Made by a program: the position numbers and the translations under genes. The notes under the pieces were generated by a model, which saw only the letters and a program-made list of their open reading frames with translations, made no database searches and was not told the DNA's origin. Positions 1 through 7,051 of a DNA stretch of 64,000 nucleotides are shown here, in pieces (position 1 is the stretch's first letter; each line of letters starts with the position of its first letter). The DNA is from Porphyromonas asaccharolytica DSM 20707 (GTDB lineage: Bacteria; Bacteroidota; Bacteroidia; Bacteroidales; Porphyromonadaceae), in assembly GCF_000212375.1 (NCBI RefSeq), contig NC_015501.1:1426001-1490000 (forward strand). Reading direction: 5' to 3'.

Positions 1-603
1 CTTAAGTAGGGTAGGACACTTGGTCACGACCACCACATCGGCACGATAGCGTGCACGTGCAGGCTCACGCAGGCGCCCGGCGGGGAGCAGCACGTCATCT
101 GTTATAAGTCTGTTGTAACTGGACAGAAGGATCGAGAGGGAGGGCCGCACAGAGCGATGCTGGAAGCCATCGTCCATCAGAATTACATCGGGACGCTGCG
201 AGTAGGGCTGATTGACTAAGTGATTGATCGCTCGCACCCTATTGCCATCTACGACGATCTGTATCTTGTCGCCAAACTTACGTAGGAGCTGTGCTGGTTC
301 ATCACCTATGCGACTGGCACTATCCCCTAGCTCAGCAACCTTAAGCCCAAATGATTTGCGCCTATATCCACGCGAGACGATAGCAATCCGCAGATCGCCC
401 ATAAGCATCCGTATGAGATGCTCTATCATCGGGGTCTTGCCTGTACCTCCTACGGCTAGATTGCCTACACAGATGATGGGAATGGGGAAGGCGTAACTCT
501 TCAGACGCCCCATATTATAAAGGCTATTGCGTAGCGATACGCCCACTCCATAAATACCTGAGAGCGGTAGCAGCCATCTATTGATCTTGGGTGTCTGATC
601 CAT
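1..603 (-). CDS. lpxK: Tetraacyldisaccharide 4'-kinase LpxK, 3' end cut by window edge
   Basis: Phosphorylates the 4' position of the lipid A disaccharide at the inner membrane, a late step of lipid A synthesis. The first 201 residues are visible and reading continues past the left edge. The P-loop is GGTGKTP (residues 52-58), followed by SRGYRRKSFG (77-86), GDEPAQL (about 100-106), DDGFQHR (144-150) and LLPAGRLREP (172-181), all family hallmarks. A hydrophobic stretch near the N-terminus fits peripheral membrane attachment. The ATG at 603 lies 43 bases downstream of the sppA stop on the same strand, so sppA and lpxK are probably co-transcribed. Identity is secure; the C-terminus cannot be judged. 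Confidence 0.95.
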   Translation of the reverse strand, partial: MDQTPKINRWLLPLSGIYGVGVSLRNSLYNMGRLKSYAFPIPIICVGNLAVGGTGKTPMIEHLIRMLMGDLRIAIVSRGYRRKSFGLKVAELGDSASRIGDEPAQLLRKFGDKIQIVVDGNRVRAINHLVNQPYSQRPDVILMDDGFQHRSVRPSLSILLSSYNRLITDDVLLPAGRLREPARARYRADVVVVTKCPTLLK

Positions 604-646
604 ACTGTAAGAGAGTCGAGAGGATAGTCTGTGTTGCTCCCAGAGA

Positions 647-2431
647 CTAGAGATCCACTACTAGGGGTAGACGAGCCTGAAGACCCGACATAGCACGTAG
701 CTCGCGCATCTGGTCGATGTAGCGGATCTCCTCATCGGTAAACCATGAGGTCATCAGCTTCATACGTACAGCTTGCGTTGATGAGCTAAATAGTTCTTGG
801 AGTACATTGACCTCACGTTTTGTGTAAGTCACATGGTAAGTGTCATATCCAGCCTGCGAAGCAGCATAAGCGATTGCATCTTGTAGACCGCCAAGCTCAT
901 CGACGAGCCCTAGACTTAAAGCCTGAGCACCTGTCCATACGCGTCCCTGAGCGATAGAGTCGACCTGAGTTGTGGTCATATTGCGTCCCTCAGAGACTCG
1001 CTTGAGGAAGAGTGCATAGCCTCGGTTGACATATTGCTGGAAGAGCGCGCGCTCCTCCTCTGTCCATGGACGATCGGGAGCGCCCAGGTCAGCATGCTGA
1101 CCTGTCTTGACCACATCTTGGTGTACACCGATCTTGTTAGCGAGCTTGGTCGCATTAGGCACAACGCCAAAGATACCGATAGACCCCGTTATCGTCGAGG
1201 GCTCTGCAAAGATGTAGCTAGCGCCCGAAGACATATAGTAGCCTCCCGAGGCTGCGTAGTCTCCCATAGAGATGACGACTGGCTTGTTTTCGCTAGCCTT
1301 ATGGACTGCGTACCAGAGCTGCTCAGAGATGTAGCTGCTACCACCAGGCGAGTTGACACGTACTACAAGTGCGTCGTAGTCGTCATCTTCGCCCATCTCG
1401 AGGATACGGTCAGCGAGTCGGTCGGAGACCACTTTCTTGGTGTTAAAGGGAGAGTCAGCGACCTCGACATTGATCTCGCCCTCAGCAAAGAGGACGCCCA
1501 CATTAGCTCCTCCCTTACGGCCAGAGCCACGCGTCGCATACACATCGCTTAGAGATACGAAGTGTAGATCATCTTTCTCATCTACTCCTACCAGTGAGCA
1601 GAGGGTCTCTAAAGCTTGATCTTGATAAAGTGCTCCATCAATGAGTCCATTAGCTAGGTAAGAGTCGGTCGGTCGTACAGACTGCATACTGTCTGCTAGA
1701 GACTGCAGGCGTACACTGTCTAAGTTGCGGCTGGCACCGACCTCGCTTAAGATGCGTCCCCAGATATCGCCAAGGTAAGAGGTGATCTGAGTGCGATTTG
1801 CCTCGCTCATACTATTGAGTATATAAGGCTCGACAGCACTCTTGAATGTACCTACTTTAAAGACCATCATCTCCACTCCGATCTTGTCTAGCAAGTCTTT
1901 GAAGAAAACAGCCCCACCAGCTAAGCCATCGAAAGCGATAGACCCCTCCTTATTGACATAGAGTTGGTCAGCGACAGAGGCAAGGTAATACCCCTTGAGT
2001 GAGTAGAAGTCTGAGTATGAAACGATGAACTTGCCATCTTCTTTGAAATCCTCTAGAGCCCCTCTGAGCGCCTCTGCCGAAGCATAGCCACAGCCTGGAT
2101 CCGTCACATTGAGATAGATACCCTTGATACGATCATCATTCTTAGCCTCATCAATAGCCTCAAGGACATAAGAGAGAGGCAGATCGCGACTACCATCACT
2201 TTTGTTCAATCCGAGATCAGACCAAGGGTTTGACACATAAGTGTCAGAGATGTGTGCTAGTTCGATCTTGAGGATGCTCCCATCCTTGATCTGCTGTGTG
2301 TTATTAGCTATGTTAGCGCTCAGAGCCGCTATAAAGCTGATCAGTACGATGACCGCTAGAGAAGCAAAGATGACACAGCTTACGACGATAGCTAATAGTG
2401 TTGCAAAGAAGGTCTTCCAGAATGAATTCAT
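647..2431 (-). CDS. sppA: Signal peptide peptidase SppA, 67-kDa type
   Basis: Membrane serine protease of family S49 that degrades cleaved signal peptides. The protein has 594 residues from the ATG at 2431; a longer frame to 2476 would overlap the probable promoter, and the shorter start puts the membrane helix (about residues 10-38) near the N-terminus. Two tandem S49 domains are present, as in the E. coli long form. The catalytic lysine is probably Lys197 in VGTFKSAVEPY and the nucleophile Ser395 in DYAASGGYYMSSG. SPGGSS at about 361-366 is the usual loop of the second domain. It is followed at 43 bases by lpxK. Function is known for the family; the residue assignment is by comparison with E. 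coli SppA from memory. Confidence 0.93.
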   Translation of the reverse strand: MNSFWKTFFATLLAIVVSCVIFASLAVIVLISFIAALSANIANNTQQIKDGSILKIELAHISDTYVSNPWSDLGLNKSDGSRDLPLSYVLEAIDEAKNDDRIKGIYLNVTDPGCGYASAEALRGALEDFKEDGKFIVSYSDFYSLKGYYLASVADQLYVNKEGSIAFDGLAGGAVFFKDLLDKIGVEMMVFKVGTFKSAVEPYILNSMSEANRTQITSYLGDIWGRILSEVGASRNLDSVRLQSLADSMQSVRPTDSYLANGLIDGALYQDQALETLCSLVGVDEKDDLHFVSLSDVYATRGSGRKGGANVGVLFAEGEINVEVADSPFNTKKVVSDRLADRILEMGEDDDYDALVVRVNSPGGSSYISEQLWYAVHKASENKPVVISMGDYAASGGYYMSSGASYIFAEPSTITGSIGIFGVVPNATKLANKIGVHQDVVKTGQHADLGAPDRPWTEEERALFQQYVNRGYALFLKRVSEGRNMTTTQVDSIAQGRVWTGAQALSLGLVDELGGLQDAIAYAASQAGYDTYHVTYTKREVNVLQELFSSSTQAVRMKLMTSWFTDEEIRYIDQMRELRAMSGLQARLPLVVDL

Positions 2432-2475
2432 AAAGTGTTTACGTATAATATGTCCATTAGCGAGTGTTAGCACCA

Positions 2476-2483
2476 CAAAGGTA
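2476..2483 (-). promoter_or_regulatory. Candidate -7 box (TACCTTTG) for sppA-lpxK
   Basis: On the minus strand these bases read TACCTTTG, matching the Bacteroidota -7 consensus TAnnTTTG, 45 bases before the chosen sppA start. I find no convincing TTTG at the -33 distance, so this rests on one box. Confidence 0.5.
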
Positions 2484-2531
2484 ACAAATAGATATTGAAT
2501 AAGCTACATTTGCTTCTCCCTTTATAGTAGT

Positions 2532-2561
2532 AAAGGCACTCTTCGTGAGAGGAGTGCCTTT
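2532..2561 (-). terminator. Hairpin terminator after the pepK-like gene
   Basis: AAAGGCACTC (2532-2541) pairs perfectly with GAGTGCCTTT (2552-2561) across a 10-base loop. It lies 30 bases past the stop of the protease gene on the minus strand and before sppA. The T-tract is better on the plus-strand side (GCTTTTT), so direction is less certain than the hairpin. Confidence 0.65.
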
Positions 2562-2590
2562 GCTTTTTGGGGATGACGGATCTGTAGAAG

Positions 2591-5431
2591 CTATCGCTTG
2601 ACGATGCGGTGGAGCGTCGTCGTGCCGTCTGAGAGGGTTACCTGTAGGAGGTAGCTGCCGACTGCCCACGATGAGGTATCGATAGAGCGATCCGTTAGTA
2701 CGCCTTCGGAGATACGCGTGCCGTCGAGCGTGTAGAGCTGGTAACTACCTGTCAGGCCATTCGTCTGAATAGTCAGATGATCCGTGCAGATCGTCGGGTA
2801 GACATGGACGGCATCAGGTGCAGTAGACAGAGCTTCGACGGCTGAGATCAAACCATTCTCGTAGAGTGGCTTGACGCTGTACTCCTTGCCTGTCGCATTG
2901 GTGACTATGTAGCTGAGGTCTTGTGTACGTCCTATCTCGTTGCCGTCGGCATAGATGATATACTCCTTGACTACGGGCCACTGCGCTGGGTGGAAGCCGC
3001 GAGCTATCGTACCCGTTACATCAACAGGTGCTCCAGGCTCTCCATCGTCTATCATAAACTCAATGGCAAAAGCGCCATCCTTTGTAGGGAGGGATCGCTC
3101 AATATCTGCGGGCATCCAGTAGTGCGTATCAAAGGATAGTACATTGTGACGACTGCTCCATTCAGTCGCAGGCGTTGGGTCGATCATAGCTACATCACGT
3201 GTGAAGTCAGTGCGTGTCTGGATCTTATAACCTACGATGAGCATCTCCTCGGGTCGTATCACCTTTGGCGTAAAGCCCTGCACCCAGAGCCACTTCTTCT
3301 GCTCGAATTTATCTCCTATAGGATAGTTTAGTGTCGTGGTGGCATCGTCTGCAATCACCTCGTAGCAATCCTTTTCTAGACCAGCAGAGGTCACAGTTAT
3401 GTTCTGCCCATTGCGCACGAAGAGTGTGTAGGTGTGCATACGAGGTGTACGTGCTGGGATGAAGCGCATTGCTGCCAAGCGAGTCTGTCCTAAGGAAGCA
3501 AAGTCTCGTCCATCGTAGCGGACGCCAAGGTAGACCTCTTTGTACTCAGGGTTTAAGCCAGGGTACTCTAGGGGAGCAACTGCCTGAGCCTCCCCTTCGC
3601 TAGAGAGTGTCAGCTGAGAGATCAGCTGACGATTCACTGGCTTATGCCAGGTGAGAGTCACTTGGCTTCCCTCCTTCTTCTGGTCAAACTGCGAGACTCC
3701 CGCTAGGTCTGAGGTGAGGAAAGAGATATGACGAGGAGCCGTGTAGTGCTGTGTAGCTTCCTCTCCGATGGTATATTGGTAGCGTAGCGTGTAGGTCACG
3801 ATACCGCTCTCGTCTCCTGCCTGACTATCTGTGTAGTGTCCCGTGTTCACGGGTAGACGCTTTAGCTCCTTGCCATTGCGCAAGATCTGCACCTCAGCAG
3901 TGACGCCCGTAGGCAGGACTGTCATCGGCTGCCACGATAGAGCTGCCTGACCATCCTGATAGACGCCCTGTAGCTTAGTCACAGAAGCTATCAGCGTGGC
4001 ACCAGGCTTGTAAGCGCCACGCAGCGTCATAGCTGTGCCATCTCCCTTGGGGTCTAGTATCTGTGCGAGTGGCTGTAACTGTTGTGAGTTATCTTGCGTG
4101 GATCGTGCCCAGTGCTCACTCAGCTTGCCATACATGTTTAGAGCATTGATCCCCTTGTCACACTCGGCAGCTCCGCCTGAGAGGGTTCCGATGAGTAGCC
4201 CCTTATCATTAAAAAGTCCCGAACCAGAGCTACCTCCTTCAGTCACGCAGTGCCCATTCTCCGTCTTGGCATAGCGCACCGCAAAGTGTGCATCACGTGC
4301 TCCAGCATTGTTATCTGTCAACCAAGTGCCGTTTTTGAGCGGCTCGGTGATCGTCGAAATCTTCATTACATCGCCACTAGGGTGGTGTAGGCCCTTAGCG
4401 GTAGGCTCTAGGGTACCCGAGCGATCCCAGCCGTTGTAGTAGACCCCGTAGTAGTCAGGTATCGGGTTTAGCGTCTCCACGAGTAATGCATCGCTCCCGT
4501 GATCCATCGGCACAGCAGCCAGACGCTTAGCACCGCTGATGGAGTAAGCTGGCTCGCCTATCCACTGATTGTTAGCACACTCGGGACGCTCATAGTGGAA
4601 GTTAAAGACCCACTGACGAAAGTCCTCTTCAGTCGCATTGATGACCTTGCCCGTCAGAGGACTCTTGGCGAAGGTACAGTGGTAAGCGGTCATGATGAGT
4701 GGTCGCCAATCTTCGTTGCTGTTGTTGACCAGTGTGCCACTACAAAAGCCAATGTTGCCATTGAGTACAACGATAATCTGGGCGATACCATTCTTGACAT
4801 CCTGCATATCAGCTCCCTCAGGACAGTTGACATTGACGTTGCAGACACCTGAAGCTCCCTCGCCAGAGATGTTCTGAGGAGCCGCAACCGACTCAAAGAA
4901 GTAGCCGAGTTGCTTCAGACGTATATCGGCCAAAGCTCCCGCTGGCTCATACTGTATGACCAGTGAATTGCCCGCAATAGGGTTGGTGCCGAAGACTCCA
5001 CCATCGGGATTGCTCTCACTCGTGAAGGCTCCCAAAATCTGCTTTCTAGTAGGATCAAAGAGGTAGAGGCGGTCACCAGGCTGCAGTGCTAGCTTGTCAA
5101 ATGAGAGCGACAAGCCTTGTGCATCAGGAGCTGTGAACTCTAGATGATAGATACTCCGCCCCTGGATCATTTCGTGGGTTGCCTGCTGGTAGAAGTCTCC
5201 CGAGAGCGGTAGCATGCGCCCCACGATGAGCGGCGCACCATCGTCCACTTGATGCCAATGCTCTGCTGCGCGCAAGTCTTGAGCATTGAACGGTGGAACG
5301 ACCTCGACCACACGATGTGATTGAGATGTCATCACAGGTGCCCCACCGAAAGAGATTTGCGCCTGCCCCAAGGTAATACCGCAGAGCAAGCAAAGCGTTG
5401 CTAAGAGTATTTTTCGAGTAATACTAATCAT
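2591..5431 (-). CDS. Secreted trypsin-like serine endopeptidase (PepK-like) with type IX sorting domain
   Basis: A 946-residue secreted protease resembling the lysyl endopeptidase PepK of P. gingivalis. The ATG at 5431 gives an immediate signal peptide (MISITRKILL..., cleaved near GQAQ, residues 22-25); the longer frame to 5488 would bury it. A propeptide-like region of about 190 residues precedes the trypsin fold: catalytic His251 in MTAYHC, Asp314 in HGSDALLVE, Ser402 in GGSSGSGLF. Cysteines near 197-203, 230 and 252 suggest disulfides. Fibronectin-like and jelly-roll-like regions follow, then a C-terminal domain of about 75 residues with the type A sorting pattern (YP...LTI...GSYQLYTLDG...GSYLLQV...IVKR), the signal for export and surface anchoring by the type IX system. 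A near-consensus -7 box TACCTTTA lies at 5455-5462. Protease class is well supported; lysine specificity is inferred. Confidence 0.88.
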   Translation of the reverse strand: MISITRKILLATLCLLCGITLGQAQISFGGAPVMTSQSHRVVEVVPPFNAQDLRAAEHWHQVDDGAPLIVGRMLPLSGDFYQQATHEMIQGRSIYHLEFTAPDAQGLSLSFDKLALQPGDRLYLFDPTRKQILGAFTSESNPDGGVFGTNPIAGNSLVIQYEPAGALADIRLKQLGYFFESVAAPQNISGEGASGVCNVNVNCPEGADMQDVKNGIAQIIVVLNGNIGFCSGTLVNNSNEDWRPLIMTAYHCTFAKSPLTGKVINATEEDFRQWVFNFHYERPECANNQWIGEPAYSISGAKRLAAVPMDHGSDALLVETLNPIPDYYGVYYNGWDRSGTLEPTAKGLHHPSGDVMKISTITEPLKNGTWLTDNNAGARDAHFAVRYAKTENGHCVTEGGSSGSGLFNDKGLLIGTLSGGAAECDKGINALNMYGKLSEHWARSTQDNSQQLQPLAQILDPKGDGTAMTLRGAYKPGATLIASVTKLQGVYQDGQAALSWQPMTVLPTGVTAEVQILRNGKELKRLPVNTGHYTDSQAGDESGIVTYTLRYQYTIGEEATQHYTAPRHISFLTSDLAGVSQFDQKKEGSQVTLTWHKPVNRQLISQLTLSSEGEAQAVAPLEYPGLNPEYKEVYLGVRYDGRDFASLGQTRLAAMRFIPARTPRMHTYTLFVRNGQNITVTSAGLEKDCYEVIADDATTTLNYPIGDKFEQKKWLWVQGFTPKVIRPEEMLIVGYKIQTRTDFTRDVAMIDPTPATEWSSRHNVLSFDTHYWMPADIERSLPTKDGAFAIEFMIDDGEPGAPVDVTGTIARGFHPAQWPVVKEYIIYADGNEIGRTQDLSYIVTNATGKEYSVKPLYENGLISAVEALSTAPDAVHVYPTICTDHLTIQTNGLTGSYQLYTLDGTRISEGVLTDRSIDTSSWAVGSYLLQVTLSDGTTTLHRIVKR

Positions 5432-5484
5432 GGATATACTGTTTTTGATGTTGTAAAGGTACCCTTTTCCAACAACATACGATC

Positions 5485-6198
5485 TCAAACAAAGATCTGA
5501 GCGATATAGTGGATGATAGGTATCAGTATGGAGGTAAAAACTCCCATGATACCAATAGCCAAGCCACCGATAGCCCCCTCTAGAGCCCCCATTTGAATAG
5601 CTACCGAGGTGCCTACACCATGCGCTGCAGCACCTAGAGCCAGTCCCTTAGCGATACTGCTCTCTATGTGGAGCCATTTAAAGAGTGGAGGCCCCATCAC
5701 GCCTCCGATGATGCCTGAGATGACGACCACCACTGCGGTCAAGGCGGGGATACCTCCCGACTGCTCAGAGAGTGCGATAGCGATAGGGGTCGTGACCGAG
5801 CGGGACTCCATCGAGTAGGCGATCGCGTCGCCTGCGCCTAGTGCATAAGCTAGTCCTACGGCACTGAGTATGCCGATTAGAGAGCCTACAAAGAGCGAGA
5901 CCATGATAGAGACGACGCGTCCTCGGAGGTACTTAGACTGCTCGTATAGGATGTAGCCCAGTGAGACGACTGAGGGACCTAAGAGGAAGTCGATCAGTTG
6001 GCTACCCTCTTTATACTCTTCATACGTTGTATCCGATAGGTCAAGCATTAAGATGATGAGCCCTATGGTAACAATCAGAGGATGAAAGAGACCGATCCGC
6101 ACCTTGCGGTATAGGAGCAAACTGAGGAAGTAAACGCCTATGGTGAGCGGCAAGCAGTAGATAGGCTTGCTCAGTAGTTGTGTGACGAGATCCATCAT
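5485..6198 (-). CDS. lrgB: LrgB/CidB family membrane protein
   Basis: Integral membrane protein of 237 residues with about six to seven helices and the LrgB signature: GPSVVSLGYILYEQ (about 74-87), SVTTPIAIALSEQSGG, and LGAAAHGVGTSVA near the C-terminus. LrgAB pairs were first described as holin/antiholin-like regulators of autolysis; in some bacteria they work as pyruvate transporters, so the substrate here is open. It overlaps lrgA by four bases (ATGA, 6195-6198), and a second ATG at 6195 is an equally possible start. The overlap implies translational coupling and a two-protein complex. Confidence 0.9.
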   Translation of the reverse strand: MMDLVTQLLSKPIYCLPLTIGVYFLSLLLYRKVRIGLFHPLIVTIGLIILMLDLSDTTYEEYKEGSQLIDFLLGPSVVSLGYILYEQSKYLRGRVVSIMVSLFVGSLIGILSAVGLAYALGAGDAIAYSMESRSVTTPIAIALSEQSGGIPALTAVVVVISGIIGGVMGPPLFKWLHIESSIAKGLALGAAAHGVGTSVAIQMGALEGAIGGLAIGIMGVFTSILIPIIHYIAQIFV

Positions 6199-6566
6199 GC
6201 GTTGTCGTTAGGTATCTGTCCCTTATGGTGCCGCTCGAAGCGGTGCTGCATACGTCCCACGACCACCAAGACTAGTGCCGTGCTGACCACCATCGAGATC
6301 ACGATAGCAGCCCAATATTGCTGGATAAGCTCCACCTGGGTGATCAGCCCCACGCCAGCTGGTACGAAGAAGAGACCCATGTTGAGGGTGAGAAACTTAG
6401 CGACGCTGTCCACTTTGTCAGGCTTGATCAGCTTAGTCTCTAGGGCTAGAAAGAGCAGTATCAGCCCGATCACACTCCCTGGTAGAAAGTGCCCGATCAT
6501 CATGCCGATCAGTTCACCCACGGCAAAGAAAAAGAGCACCCAAAAGCATTGTACAAGAGACTTCAT
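6195..6566 (-). CDS. lrgA: LrgA/CidA family holin-like membrane protein
   Basis: Small membrane protein of 123 residues with four predicted helices, partner of LrgB. Diagnostic stretches are FAVGELIGMMIGHFLPGSVIGLILLFLAL (about 15-43), the LrgA first-helix pair, and LTLNMGLFFVPAGVGL (about 59-74), the conserved NMGLFFVPAGVG motif. The C-terminus is basic and cytoplasmic (MQHRFERHHKG). It is the first gene of an lrgAB operon; a -7-like box lies upstream at 6603-6610. The preceding intergenic region holds a heptamer repeat and a phased palindrome array. Confidence 0.92.
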   Translation of the reverse strand: MKSLVQCFWVLFFFAVGELIGMMIGHFLPGSVIGLILLFLALETKLIKPDKVDSVAKFLTLNMGLFFVPAGVGLITQVELIQQYWAAIVISMVVSTALVLVVVGRMQHRFERHHKGQIPNDNA

Positions 6567-6602
6567 CTCTATAAAATCAATCTAAACTCAAAAACTTGCC
6601 TG

Positions 6603-6610
6603 CAAAGGTA
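6603..6610 (-). promoter_or_regulatory. Candidate -7 box (TACCTTTG) for lrgAB
   Basis: Minus-strand TACCTTTG, 37 bases upstream of the lrgA ATG. No clear TTTG at the -33 distance; that position falls inside the adjacent heptamer repeat. Confidence 0.5.
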
Positions 6611-6612
6611 GC

Positions 6613-6663
6613 AAATTAGAGATTAGAAGTTAGAGATTAGAGGGTAGAGGGTAGAAGTTAGAG
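6613..6663. repeat. Degenerate 7-bp tandem repeat (TTAGAGR family)
   Basis: About seven consecutive variants of a 7-mer: TTAGAGA, TTAGAAG, TTAGAGA, TTAGAGG, GTAGAGG, GTAGAAG, TTAGAG. The same family recurs at about 54517-54556, 56780-56808 and 60252-60374. It abuts the lrgA promoter region and lies about 80 bp from a palindrome array. Confidence 0.85.
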
Positions 6664-6742
6664 CCGTGAGTTCATATAGAAGATGTTACTCTATTATGTT
6701 GATTTTGTCGCACATACGAGTTGCAAAAGTAATTCTCCTTTT

Positions 6743-6814
6743 GGAACTTTTTAGTTCCAAGGGGGGAACTTTCGAGTTCCAAGGGAGGAACTTTTTAGTT
6801 CCAAGGGAGGAACT
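6743..6814. repeat. 22-bp tandem repeat, three copies plus a partial one
   Basis: GGAAC recurs at 6743, 6765, 6787 and 6809, exactly 22 bp apart. Each unit reads GGAACTTTnnAGTTCCAAGG and contains the palindromic halves AGTTCC and GGAACT. Centres of these palindromes (6761.5, 6783.5, 6805.5) continue at 22 bp into the CCACGTGG-type array that follows (next centre 6827.5), so this is an extension of the same phased structure with a different palindrome sequence. Short open frames across it are repeat artefacts. Confidence 0.9.
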
Positions 6815-6820
6815 CTGCGA

Positions 6821-6988
6821 TTCCTACGTAGGAAATCGTAAATCTCCACGTGGAGAATAAAAAATATCCACGTGGGCGTGAAATGAAACTTCGGAGGAAT
6901 CAAATGAAACTTCGGAGGAAATGTTTCGCGCCTACGTGGAGAATAAAAAATAGCCACCGAGGAAAATCCAATTTCCTCGGTGGCTATT
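6821..6988. repeat. Phased palindrome array, copy 1
   Basis: Palindromes centred at 6827.5, 6849.5, 6871.5, 6935.5, 6958 and 6979, giving spacings 22, 22, 64, 22.5 and 21. The central 64-bp step holds two direct copies of a 21-bp unit, TGAAACTTCGGAGGAATCA-like. The last pair has changed from CCACGTGG/CCACGTGG to CCACCGAGG/CCTCGGTGG, so both arms differ from the other copies but still pair. It lies between the LRR gene (downstream of its stop) and lrgA (upstream of its start). Confidence 0.9.
6941..6988 (-). terminator. Intrinsic terminator of the LRR gene, formed by array copy 1
   Basis: On the minus strand a 17-bp perfect stem (6949-6965 with 6972-6988, six-base loop) is followed by TTTTTTATTC. 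It lies 64 bases past the LRR gene stop in the right orientation. Confidence 0.85.
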
Positions 6989-7051
6989 CTGTTATTACTT
7001 GAATCTAATCTTCTGAGACTACTGAGTTATTCGGCAGTCTCCGATGAGTTC

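Noticed and set aside
1034-1552. 172-residue plus-strand frame inside sppA
   Set aside because: Antisense to well-supported sppA motifs; typical shadow frame of a GC-balanced gene.
6743-6990. CRISPR array or protein-coding frames in the palindrome arrays
   Set aside because: Conserved units are 8-10 bp palindromes with 14-bp AT-rich gaps that recur between copies, not unique spacers, and no cas genes are near. Open frames across them only reflect the 22-bp (non-stop) repeats.
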